From assembly GCA_023416585.1 (NCBI GenBank), contig JAEZHM010000118.1, positions 1 to 13,348 of the forward strand: a stretch of DNA of 13,348 nt, given 5' to 3'. The notes beneath the pieces are model-generated. The model searched no databases and was not told where the DNA came from. It worked only from the letters and a program-made list of their open reading frames with translations. Shown in pieces: positions 1 through 6,666 of the stretch (position 1 is the first letter of the stretch; each line of letters begins with the position of its first letter). This DNA comes from Bacillota bacterium (GTDB lineage: Bacteria; Bacillota; Clostridia; Christensenellales; Aristaeellaceae). A program made the translations under genes and the position numbers.

Positions 1-7
1 ATAGTTT

Positions 8-1627
8 TTACTTTATGTTACTGCCAATCACGCCAATGAGCATACCGGCGGCGTTTTGCGAAAGCTCCCAAACCACCGCACCCCCGAGGCCTGCATTCTT
101 GATGTAGGCGGCTTTTTCGGCAATGGAGAGCTGGTCGTCATAGGAGATAAATGTTGAGCCGTTAAACAGCCACGGCACGCGCGCCTCCGGGTGCGTAAAG
201 CGTGAGTACGAAGCATCCGTAAGGTATGCTGCCGAGATAGCATCATACGGTATTGAACCACCTGAAGAAAACGTCTGGTACAGGCCGTTATTCGCGTTAT
301 GAACGCCGTTGAATTTCATGCCGTAGAAGGGAATCCCCATAAGGATTTTATGCTTGGGGAAGCCCCTGTCTGTCCAATGCTTAATTGATGCATCGCAGCT
401 CCATTTGTACTGTGGGGAGCTTTCATTGGGTGTATAAAGCGGTGCATTCATATCGGTGACGATGCTCGTGGATGGACCATGCATGTCATAGGTCATAACT
501 GCAGCAAAATCTACGATTGCACCGAGCTTATCAAGCTCGATGTTAGAATAGAAGGTTTGCGCACCACCTGCAAACGAAAGCAGATATTTCTTTTGATCGA
601 GTACGCCTTGCTCATTAAGCTTCTCGCGAAGCTTCGCCATGAGAAGCGTAAAATTCTCCTTATCCTCAGGCCGTGCGGTATTACCTGCCATGCCGCCACC
701 CACCGGGTACTCCCAATCGATATCAATGCCGTCAAACCCGTACTGCTTCATAAAAGCCACAGCGCTGTCAGAAAAGGTTGTGCGGCTTTCGTCTGTCAGT
801 GCCATATCGGAGAATTTACCGGACCAGGTCCAGCCGCCGACAGAAATAAGCGTTTTAAGCTCCGGGCGCTGCGTCTTGAGCTGTGTGAGCTTTTGAAAAT
901 TATCGTAATCGACTTCCGCATCTCCAATCTTAATCTTCAGATCCGTTCCTATGTTGGCAAATGCGTAAAACACATGCGTAACCCCCGCAGGGATTTCATC
1001 CGGTGTATAGCCATAGTACGAAGCCCAAGATGCGTAGTAACCTGAAACGATTTTAGTGCCGGTTTGGATTGGTTCATCTGGCTTTTGGGACGGAGCGGGG
1101 GACGGAGCGGGGGATGGAAGCACTACAGACAGGTAATGCTCGTGTATGTAACCGATCTTGCTGCCGTAGAAGATCTCATAAAATGAACCCGATTTGCCGC
1201 GAACGGTGTAGACTGCGCCTTTTTTAGCGGAGCCGATCCTTTTATACTTTGTGCCCGGACCGCTTCTTACGTTTACAGCGATATTGCAGTTAACGACGCG
1301 CCCCATATTCTCATTTTCTTTATTTGCAGTGCCGGAACCGGAACCGGAGACAGAGATGTAATTCGAATGGACGTAGCCCGTCCTGCCGCTAAATACGATG
1401 GCATAGAACGAACCGGATTTTCCCGTTATGGTATAAACTGCACCTTTTCTAGCGGAGCCGATCTTCTTATACTTCGTGCCGGGGCCGCTTCTGACATTCA
1501 CTGCGACCTTGCAGTTTACAATGACGCCACGCTGCTCGTTCTCGGCTCGTGTGAAGCTCTGCGTAAAGCAGAACAGTAGTAAAGTAGCTGTGAGTAAAGC
1601 AGACAATATCTTTTTAAAATTTCGCAT
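8..1627 (-). CDS. Secreted GH18 chitinase-like glycoside hydrolase with two SH3b domains
   Basis: A 539-residue exported enzyme predicted to hydrolyse beta-1,4-GlcNAc polymers (chitin, or possibly peptidoglycan-derived glycans) outside the cell. Residues 1-28 form a signal peptide: basic MRNFKK, then a hydrophobic core. Two bacterial SH3 domains follow at about 36-93 and 111-168. They are near-duplicates sharing AVNVRSGPGTKYK and KSGSFY, and such domains usually bind cell wall. A Pro/Ala/Ser linker (about 170-186) leads to the GH18 barrel (about 192-535). The barrel has the SVGGW strand (262-266), the catalytic DGIDIDWE motif (299-306, acid Glu306), MTYD (378-381) and a C-terminal VVWEL. All key GH18 residues are present, so it should be active. 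The ATG is preceded by AAGGGAGAACA, a good ribosome binding site. It is transcribed alone from the promoter at 1693-1722. GH18 membership is very sure; chitin versus spore or wall glycan as substrate is open. Confidence 0.93.
   Translation of the reverse strand: MRNFKKILSALLTATLLLFCFTQSFTRAENEQRGVIVNCKVAVNVRSGPGTKYKKIGSARKGAVYTITGKSGSFYAIVFSGRTGYVHSNYISVSGSGSGTANKENENMGRVVNCNIAVNVRSGPGTKYKRIGSAKKGAVYTVRGKSGSFYEIFYGSKIGYIHEHYLSVVLPSPAPSPAPSQKPDEPIQTGTKIVSGYYASWASYYGYTPDEIPAGVTHVFYAFANIGTDLKIKIGDAEVDYDNFQKLTQLKTQRPELKTLISVGGWTWSGKFSDMALTDESRTTFSDSAVAFMKQYGFDGIDIDWEYPVGGGMAGNTARPEDKENFTLLMAKLREKLNEQGVLDQKKYLLSFAGGAQTFYSNIELDKLGAIVDFAAVMTYDMHGPSTSIVTDMNAPLYTPNESSPQYKWSCDASIKHWTDRGFPKHKILMGIPFYGMKFNGVHNANNGLYQTFSSGGSIPYDAISAAYLTDASYSRFTHPEARVPWLFNGSTFISYDDQLSIAEKAAYIKNAGLGGAVVWELSQNAAGMLIGVIGSNIK
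1091..1114. repeat. Two-copy 12-bp tandem repeat encoding the Pro/Ala/Ser linker
   Basis: The unit CGGAGCGGGGGA occurs twice in tandem (1091-1102 and 1103-1114) inside the GH18 gene. It encodes the PAPS repeats between the second SH3b domain and the catalytic barrel. Such in-frame repeats can change copy number by slippage without breaking the gene, altering linker length. Confidence 0.8.
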
Positions 1628-1692
1628 TGTTCTCCCTTTATCTTCAAATCACAACGATCTTCAGCCACGCCCTGGATGTGTCTGTGATTCAA

Positions 1693-1722
1693 AGTATATA
1701 GGAGTCATCAAAGCTATATCAA
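1693..1722 (-). promoter_or_regulatory. SigA-like promoter of the GH18 gene
   Basis: On the minus strand, TTGATA (1722-1717) and TATACT (1698-1693) are separated by 18 bp. This is close to the consensus housekeeping promoter. Transcription would start near 1686, giving a leader of about 60 nt before the ATG at 1627. It is read from sequence only. Confidence 0.6.
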
Positions 1723-1872
1723 ATGCAATATATGCCAGCAAAATCACGGAAATAGCATCTTATATTCGTGCGGGAGGGTGGTGTTTTGCGCGCACGCTAA
1801 AACCAGCACCGGTACTCACGTTGCTATGGCGGAGCATATATTCAACAAGGCACACAAATAAAAAAGGGGGGA

Positions 1873-2175
1873 ATGCTGTTGGAAGTTTTCTGGCTGCTTA
1901 TTGTTTTGGGTTTCTTGGTGGAGGCAATTGTTGAGACGCTCAAGCTTGCATGGGATGTTGAAAAACGAAAGGTATCGTGGCCGGTAATCTGCTCACTCAT
2001 TGTCGGCATCGTGATAGCGTTGCTCACGCAAGCGTCCATATTTGAGCTTTTAAGCATCACGATTGTTACATCGAAATGGCTCGGGTTTATCATTACAGGC
2101 ATATTAATCAGCCGTGGAAGCAGCTTCATCCACGATCTATGGAACCGAATCAATTCCTACACTCCGCCAAAATAA
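1873..2175 (+). CDS. Small three-helix membrane protein, holin-like in layout
   Basis: A 100-residue protein with three predicted membrane segments, at about residues 4-23, 36-53 and 60-81. A charged loop (WDVEKRKVSW) lies between the first two. The tail is short and amphipathic, with SRGSSFIHDLWNRI directly after helix 3. An Arg/Gly/Ser turn and an acidic/basic tail are seen in some small membrane proteins of phage-holin type, but no family is assigned with confidence. The start region has a run of six G just upstream. ATG 1873 lies only about two bases from it, so TTG at 1879 (two codons in), at a better distance, may be used instead. It stands alone, faces away from the GH18 gene, and converges on the 60-residue gene with 5 bp between the stop codons. 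A role with the neighbouring wall hydrolase is possible but unproven. Confidence 0.7.
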   Translation: MLLEVFWLLIVLGFLVEAIVETLKLAWDVEKRKVSWPVICSLIVGIVIALLTQASIFELLSITIVTSKWLGFIITGILISRGSSFIHDLWNRINSYTPPK

Positions 2176-2180
2176 CGTAT

Positions 2181-2363
2181 TTACAAAACGTCATCTTCGC
2201 CGATTGCCCGGATGGTACCGTCATACCACAATTTCACATCTTCTCCAAGAACCGATTTTACGGTTCCATCCGGCAGATACTCTATATCATCTTCAAAAAC
2301 ATCCGTACTTCCGACGGACTTAAGTGTACCGTATGCCCAATATTGAATTTCAATCGCTGCCAT
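2181..2363 (-). CDS. Small repeat protein of unknown function (60 aa)
   Basis: No known family was recognised. The 60-residue product is built from three copies of a short motif of the form Y-x-x-(D/Y)-G-T-(L/V/I)-(K/R)-(S/A)-(V/I). The copies are YGTLKSVG (11-18), DGTVKSV (32-38) and DGTIRAIG (48-55), each separated by acidic turns such as GEDV and GEDDV. The pattern suggests a small beta-meander or hairpin repeat. The protein is acidic, with no signal peptide, membrane segment or cysteine. The gene is supported by a strong ribosome binding site: GGAGGGG lies seven bases before the ATG on the minus strand. Its stop is 5 bp from the stop of the convergent membrane-protein gene, so the two transcripts probably overlap at their 3' ends. 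No clear promoter was identified in the 187 bp upstream. Confidence 0.65.
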   Translation of the reverse strand: MAAIEIQYWAYGTLKSVGSTDVFEDDIEYLPDGTVKSVLGEDVKLWYDGTIRAIGEDDVL

Positions 2364-2534
2364 AGTTTAGCCCCTCCATTGGCTTGTAGATATAGGCAAT
2401 AGATTGTGCTGCAAAGATAGGTTCAATAAAAGTATATTCTTGCCCTATCGAGAAAGGAATACGGTTTTCCTGTCGTTAATATACGAGATTTAGCGTAATA
2501 GAACCGGAATAAATCGTTTAAAGGAAACTGTCTG
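2364..2534. other. Intergenic region between divergent small genes
   Basis: This AT-rich gap lies between the 60-residue gene (-) and the RNHCP promoter (+). Apart from the ribosome binding site GGAGGGG of the minus-strand gene (about 2371-2377) and weak promoter-like pieces, nothing convincing was seen. No conserved small RNA, tRNA or ORF with a ribosome binding site was found. Confidence 0.5.
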
Positions 2535-2562
2535 TTTACCCGTTATTTTTTTGTGCTATCAT
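2535..2562 (+). promoter_or_regulatory. SigA-like promoter of the RNHCP gene
   Basis: TTTACC (2535-2540) and TATCAT (2557-2562) are spaced 16 bp. A TG lies upstream of the -10 but is not ideally placed. The start point would be near 2569, a few bases before a small GC hairpin (2574-2588). This gives an untranslated leader of about 147 nt before the RNHCP start at 2716. Confidence 0.5.
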
Positions 2563-2573
2563 TACAACTGCTG

Positions 2574-2715
2574 TGGGTCATTGACCCGAGAAAGGAGAAT
2601 GCTGTTTGACGAAATCGTATTATATGGAGAGTGTTGCAAACCGGGAGGTTTGCGACAGATAAAACTCCGCATTCCTCCCAAAAGGAAGACACTTACTTTT
2701 TGGAGGATGTTCTAC
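2574..2715 (+). promoter_or_regulatory. Structured mRNA leader with mutually exclusive pairings over the RNHCP ribosome binding site
   Basis: Seen in sequence: (a) a 5' hairpin, GGGTC 2575-2579 with GACCC 2583-2587; (b) an 11-bp hairpin, 2632-2642 with 2647-2657, including one G-U pair and closed by a GGGA (GNRA-type) loop; (c) outer helix P1, GGAGAATGC 2594-2602 with 2669-2678, nine pairs with C2674 bulged; (d) an inner helix, GGAG 2626-2629 with CTCC 2665-2668; (e) a competing helix, CCTCC 2674-2678 with the Shine-Dalgarno GGAGG 2702-2706, extended by AAAA 2680-2683 with TTTT 2698-2701. Helices (c) and (e) use the same CCTCC and cannot coexist. Inference: P1 frees the ribosome binding site and its loss hides it, so this is a translational switch driven by a ligand or by translation of the leader ORF at 2606. 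No U-tract follows (e), which argues against a terminator. It does not match any riboswitch class I can recall. Confidence 0.55.
2606..2662 (+). CDS. Possible leader peptide upstream of the RNHCP gene
   Basis: A TTG-initiated 18-codon ORF encoding MTKSYYMESVANREVCDR, ending in TAA. AAAGGAG (2591-2597) lies eight bases before the TTG, an ideal spacing. The same AAAGGAG is too close to the ATG at 2599 to serve it well. The ORF spans the 5' arm, loop and 3' arm of the 11-bp hairpin, and its ribosome binding site overlaps helix P1. This is the arrangement used by erm/cat-type translational attenuators, where ribosome stalling on a leader peptide rearranges the RNA. No known stalling peptide was recognised in it. 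The ORF could be chance, so confidence is modest. Confidence 0.35.
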   Translation: MTKSYYMESVANREVCDR

Positions 2716-3153
2716 ATGAATCGAGAAAACAAGCGCAGGCAATATGACAAGGGTTATTTTAAAACCCATGCCTGCAGCGATATATTTACCTGCAAGCTTT
2801 GCGGGCGTCAGGTGATTCCGACAGGTGCCGGAAGTGCGCACCGCAATCACTGCCCGAACTGCTTAACGAGCTTACACATAGACATCGAGCCCGGTGACAG
2901 GGAGTCTGACTGCGGCGGAATTATGGATCCTGTTGCAGTTTGGGTGCGAAAAGGTGGGGAATGGGCCATTATCCACCGTTGCCGTATATGCGGAGGTTTT
3001 TCATCCAACCGTGTTGCTGCGGATGATAACCCGATGAAGCTTATGAGCATTGCCATGAAACCTTTGTGTGAGCCGCCCTTTCCGTTGGAACGTATTGAGG
3101 AAATGACTGCTTTGATGGGCGGTGAGGGGCAAGTTCAACTTTATAAGAGGTGA
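2716..3153 (+). CDS. RNHCP domain zinc-binding protein
   Basis: A 145-residue cytoplasmic protein of the RNHCP family, named for the Arg-Asn-His-Cys-Pro motif seen here at residues 43-47. Three Cys pairs suggest zinc sites: CKLC (26-29), CPNC (46-49) and CRIC (89-92, in HRCRICGG). The N-terminus is strongly basic (NRENKRRQYDK), consistent with binding nucleic acid or the ribosome, but the family's function is not established to my knowledge. An upstream in-frame extension to 2551 exists. The start at ATG 2716 is chosen because GGAGG (2702-2706) lies nine bases before it and because the extension runs through the structured leader. The ATG at 2707 directly abuts GGAGG and is unlikely. The gene has its own promoter, a regulated-looking leader and a terminator hairpin, so it is probably a single-gene unit. 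Confidence 0.88.
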   Translation: MNRENKRRQYDKGYFKTHACSDIFTCKLCGRQVIPTGAGSAHRNHCPNCLTSLHIDIEPGDRESDCGGIMDPVAVWVRKGGEWAIIHRCRICGGFSSNRVAADDNPMKLMSIAMKPLCEPPFPLERIEEMTALMGGEGQVQLYKR

Positions 3154-3176
3154 CAGCCTAAGAGCGGTCCAACATA

Positions 3177-3202
3177 AAGGAGCATCCCGTAGGATGCTCC
3201 TT
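3177..3202. terminator. Hairpin terminator between convergent transcripts
   Basis: An 11-bp perfect stem: AAGGAGCATCC (3177-3187), loop CGTA, then GGATGCTCCTT (3192-3202). It lies 23 bp after the RNHCP stop and 24 bp after the stop of the 720-residue glycosyltransferase gene on the other strand. Tails are only mildly T-rich on both strands, so it may act in both directions, but efficiency is uncertain. Confidence 0.7.
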
Positions 3203-3226
3203 CGTTAGTTATAAGGACGATCATTC

Positions 3227-5389
3227 TCAAAACGTATCCGGCAGCTTTGCGTACAAGGCATCCAATTCCGGATCGTCGGGGGTAATGGATTTTAAGTTGT
3301 CTAAAAGTGCCTTTGCCTGCGCCCATTGCTGCGACTTCATAAGCGTCAAAACACTGTTTTTTATGCTGCGGGATAAGTCACGCAGTTCATCGGCGGGGGA
3401 AAGGGGAGCTTTGATCTGCTGCGCTTGAATATCCTTTGCAATATACCGGGCTAGCTCTTCAAGGTTTTGTTGTAAAGCTAGCGCCTGCCTGATTGAGCGC
3501 ACCTGCAGCTCAGGGCGTTTTTCCTGTCTATACTTGAGCGCTTGTATTAAATAATAAGCAGCTCTCGCCGGCTTTGTAAGATAAACACAGAGATTTTGCG
3601 AGAAAAAACCCTCCGGGTTGAGCAAGCGGTAATAGGCGGCATTGGTTTCTACATATCTGGAAAATTTAGCGTCAAACACGGTAGGTGTAGGTTCGGATTT
3701 TATCAGCTCCGTAAGTTCGTCAAAGAATATGCTTGCTTTTAGAAGCAACATCTCCGGCGAATCGGGTGCGAAGTACATCTGTAGGAACGACACAAGCGCT
3801 TCGTGCTCTTCTAAAGGAATTTCCCTTAGCAGAAGGGGGATGGTCGCTTCCCAGGTTTCAATAAATAATCTCCCTGCAAGCGGTTTTAGACTTACCTTGT
3901 TGCGGTAACTTAGGGCAATTACGTCGTTTGCAAGGGTGCTCTCCATCTCAAGTGCGGCGTATTCTTCGATAAGAGCGGGCAGTTCCGGTGTGCGGTTATC
4001 ATGCTCGGCAATAAGCATCTTCATTGTGGTGATACGGGGGTGGTTGAACTGTAACTGGGAAAGAACGCGAATACCATCCCATTTTTCTTTTCCGGCATTC
4101 ATTTTTGCGAGCGCAAGTTCGCAAACCCGTAGGAAATCGCCGAGCGTCTTGGGCTTTTGAAGGCATGGATGAAGCGTCTCGCACAACGAGCTTAGCTCGT
4201 TTAAAGCAAAAGCTGCGTCAACAGATTGCGACAAACATGCGGACAAAAGCATATCTGCTTTTTCACCGGTTAAACAGTACCTTCTTAGATATTCTTGCGC
4301 CTTGTCCCAATTGCCGAGCGCTTTACATAACTGCATGGCGCGTTGCAGCATAGCCGTCCGGTTTTTGTCGCTGACGCTCACTTTCATGGTATTGATCATT
4401 TGATAGATGAGCTTATCGGGGTTTTCCAATAGAACGTCGCAGTTGGCAAAGTAAGTGTCGATGTTTGCGAGAAGCTTTTCCTCCGTTAATTGCGGGGAAT
4501 CCACGCTTTGCACAATCAGACTGATTGTCGCTTTAGCGAGCTCGGTCACATTGGGGTGATGGAGGAATGTATTTGCGGCATTTATAAGAGCTTCCGTTTC
4601 GTTGAACTTAAAAAGAATTGTAATATAATAAACGACAATCTGTGCCACATAGGTTGTGGAGTCTTTTAAGCAGAACTGCAGCGTTTTTTCACAAAGCTCC
4701 TTTGCTTTGTGATAATCCCTTATGACGAAGTATTCCTGACAGAGTTGCAAAATGGTTCTCAAATCTTTGGGATTTTCATTTAGCATCTCTAAAAGCGGTT
4801 CAATGTTGCGCTTGCTATGGGCAAATCGCTCGGCGTTACTGGAATACACATACCCGTAATGATGCACAAAACAATCCAATTGAAATATCGGCGTATATTT
4901 ATCGAGATACTCATGGATTTTGTTTTTAAAAACCGTATGGTTGGTTATGCGAACCATACGGCAAACAATACCGTCCGTATAGGTGTTGCCCGTATAATCG
5001 CTATAATTCCTTTGATCATAGAGACAGGAGTTATAAGTACCGTCGTCGGTTTTTAAAAAATTCAATATGGGGGTAACATCCTCAAACCATTCGTCGTCAT
5101 CCAAGTATAAAAACCATTCGCCTTTAGCGTGCTTCAAGCCTGCGTTTCTTGCTGCGGCAAAATCGTTACACCATTCAAATCGCACAATATGATCGGTATA
5201 TTCCCGTGCAATCGCCAAAGAGCCATCGGACTTTTCTTCCCCAACGGTATCCACGACGATCAGCTCGCTTGGAAGCTGTAAAAGCAAAGGCTTTATAGAA
5301 TCAAGACACTTGCGGATGGTACCGATACGATTGGATACGAGAAGGGAAATGGTGAGTTTAATATTTGGTTTGGCTGCGCGTGTGTTCAT
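3227..5389 (-). CDS. GT2 glycosyltransferase with long helical (TPR-like) C-terminal region
   Basis: A 720-residue enzyme. Residues about 11-200 form a GT-A fold of family 2: TISLLVSNRIGTIRKCLDSI at the nucleotide-sugar site, VVDTVGE, NDFAAARNAGLKHAKGEW (75-92), and the metal-binding acidic cluster DDDE (97-100). This N-terminal pattern is typical of the subgroup that includes LOS beta-4-glucosyltransferases and SunS-type enzymes. The remaining roughly 500 residues are almost wholly helical, with TPR-like runs such as YHKAKELCEKTLQFC and WAQAKALLDNLKSITPDDPELDALY. Such regions commonly bind protein or polymer acceptors. It is the last gene of the probable seven-gene operon, starting 21 bp after the preceding glycosyltransferase with AGGAGG before its ATG. 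No membrane segments were seen, so it is probably cytoplasmic. The sugar and acceptor cannot be told from sequence; a protein acceptor is an inference from the helical region. Confidence 0.88.
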   Translation of the reverse strand: MNTRAAKPNIKLTISLLVSNRIGTIRKCLDSIKPLLLQLPSELIVVDTVGEEKSDGSLAIAREYTDHIVRFEWCNDFAAARNAGLKHAKGEWFLYLDDDEWFEDVTPILNFLKTDDGTYNSCLYDQRNYSDYTGNTYTDGIVCRMVRITNHTVFKNKIHEYLDKYTPIFQLDCFVHHYGYVYSSNAERFAHSKRNIEPLLEMLNENPKDLRTILQLCQEYFVIRDYHKAKELCEKTLQFCLKDSTTYVAQIVVYYITILFKFNETEALINAANTFLHHPNVTELAKATISLIVQSVDSPQLTEEKLLANIDTYFANCDVLLENPDKLIYQMINTMKVSVSDKNRTAMLQRAMQLCKALGNWDKAQEYLRRYCLTGEKADMLLSACLSQSVDAAFALNELSSLCETLHPCLQKPKTLGDFLRVCELALAKMNAGKEKWDGIRVLSQLQFNHPRITTMKMLIAEHDNRTPELPALIEEYAALEMESTLANDVIALSYRNKVSLKPLAGRLFIETWEATIPLLLREIPLEEHEALVSFLQMYFAPDSPEMLLLKASIFFDELTELIKSEPTPTVFDAKFSRYVETNAAYYRLLNPEGFFSQNLCVYLTKPARAAYYLIQALKYRQEKRPELQVRSIRQALALQQNLEELARYIAKDIQAQQIKAPLSPADELRDLSRSIKNSVLTLMKSQQWAQAKALLDNLKSITPDDPELDALYAKLPDTF

Positions 5390-5410
5390 GTTTCCTCCTA
5401 TAGTAAATCG

Positions 5411-6649
5411 CTAAAAACACTTTTGTAAATCCATGACATCGAGGTCGTTTGGAATCAGCTCCGAAAGCTCTTGTAGGCTTTTCTTTGCCTCCTCCTTCCG
5501 GTTTTGCTCAAGGAAAAAGTGCACTCGAAGCTTTTTAAAATACAGCCAGCCGTCTGCGTTTTCAACAGAGGCGCACAGGAGTTCGCCTGTACTGCAATAA
5601 CCTTCTATAAGATCATCCGGTACCTCATCGAGCGATAGTAGCCAGTTTACCGCGGCCGAGACAACATCCTTTCGCATTTTGAACATCTCTTGAACCGCAT
5701 CAGGGTTAAAGCAAAATTCCTCCCTTGCAATAAGCTGCTGCGTGTATTCATTGTTTGCTATATCGATAACACCTTCGATTTTTTCTTGTAGCGGAATACT
5801 TGCGTTAATCAGAACATTCAAAGTGTCTCTAATCGCATTCGTATAGACCGCCAACTGATAATCTTCGTTCTGACGGCTGATAGTTCCACATTTTTCTATA
5901 AGGAAGTTGCGTGTTGCTTCATGCAGGATGCGGTCGGATAGGATGCGTTTTTGATCCCATTGGTATGACACCGATTTCTTTGACCTATAGTATTTGTGTA
6001 GAGAATCAGCAAGAATACCTATGCGTTTTGCCTGACGCGCGGCATAAAAGGCAAACCATGTATCGCTCCCGTAGCTTAGTTCATCGTTACGTACATAGTC
6101 TTTTAAGAGGGACATTTTATATACCTTGCCCCAAACTGTACGAAAGAACTGGTGGTAATGCTGAAAATAGCCGTCAAATGTATTCGCGTCGGATAAAATG
6201 ATATTATGATTGAGCTTCCTGACATACACCGTTTTATTTGTTGCACCATCGACAAAGTCATTACCAACCGCGGCCATGTCAAGATTGTTTTCTTTGATAA
6301 AAGCAAGTGCTTTTTCTAGGAAATCAACATGATAAGCATCGTCGCTGTCCAATGTGCAATAGTATTCTCCGTTGAACGAAGTAAGCCCGCTCCTCCGGTA
6401 AAAACGGTTCCAAACCGCCAGCTCTATTTCGTTTTGCGGGTCACAATTGTGGTCGATATGTAAGAGATTTAATCGCTCATCCTGCTGCATATAATCGGAC
6501 AAAATGGAAAACGTATGGTCCGTACTTCCGTTATCCAAAATATCCCATCTAATCTCGCCCTTATAAGTTTGGTTAAGTATGCTCTCCACGCAGCGATGAA
6601 TCGTTTTTTCTGCATTATATGCAATTGTTTGTATATAGACTTTGCTCAA
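5411..6649 (-). CDS. GT2 family glycosyltransferase
   Basis: A 412-residue cytoplasmic family 2 glycosyltransferase. It begins VYIQTIAYNAEKTIHRCVESILNQTY, the usual GT-A first strand and helix. ILDNGSTDHT (37-46) and the acidic metal site LDSDDAY (100-106) follow. The C-terminal half (after about 250) is helical and ends LSELIPNDLDVMDLQKCF, a single TPR-like hairpin resembling the end of the neighbouring 720-residue enzyme. The start is TTG 6649, because GGAGG lies six bases before it. A further in-frame TTG at 6670 overlaps the previous gene and has no comparable site. It starts 17 bp after the pyruvyl transferase gene stops, so co-transcription is likely. Donor and acceptor are unknown. The fold is certain; the exact linkage made is not predictable. 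Confidence 0.9.
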   Translation of the reverse strand: MSKVYIQTIAYNAEKTIHRCVESILNQTYKGEIRWDILDNGSTDHTFSILSDYMQQDERLNLLHIDHNCDPQNEIELAVWNRFYRRSGLTSFNGEYYCTLDSDDAYHVDFLEKALAFIKENNLDMAAVGNDFVDGATNKTVYVRKLNHNIILSDANTFDGYFQHYHQFFRTVWGKVYKMSLLKDYVRNDELSYGSDTWFAFYAARQAKRIGILADSLHKYYRSKKSVSYQWDQKRILSDRILHEATRNFLIEKCGTISRQNEDYQLAVYTNAIRDTLNVLINASIPLQEKIEGVIDIANNEYTQQLIAREEFCFNPDAVQEMFKMRKDVVSAAVNWLLSLDEVPDDLIEGYCSTGELLCASVENADGWLYFKKLRVHFFLEQNRKEEAKKSLQELSELIPNDLDVMDLQKCF

Positions 6650-6666
6650 AATGTACCTCCATGCCG

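Noticed and set aside
479..1045. 188-codon plus-strand ORF inside the GH18 gene
   Set aside because: It is antisense to a clearly conserved GH18 domain, and its protein shows no domain features. It is a shadow frame.
2606..2625. TTGACG plus TATTAT as a second promoter
   Set aside because: The spacing between the boxes is far too short for SigA. The TTG is better explained as a leader-peptide start.
2674..2706. Leader hairpin as an intrinsic terminator
   Set aside because: The stem ends in the ribosome binding site and is followed by ATGTTC, not a U-tract, so a translational role fits better.
2551..2715. In-frame N-terminal extension of the RNHCP protein (55 codons)
   Set aside because: It starts within the -10 promoter region, has no ribosome binding site at a suitable distance, does not look like family sequence, and crosses the structured leader. 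The GGAGG-served ATG at 2716 is better.
3141..3326. Minus-strand ORF across the terminator
   Set aside because: It overlaps two real genes and the hairpin, and has no ribosome site or recognisable sequence.
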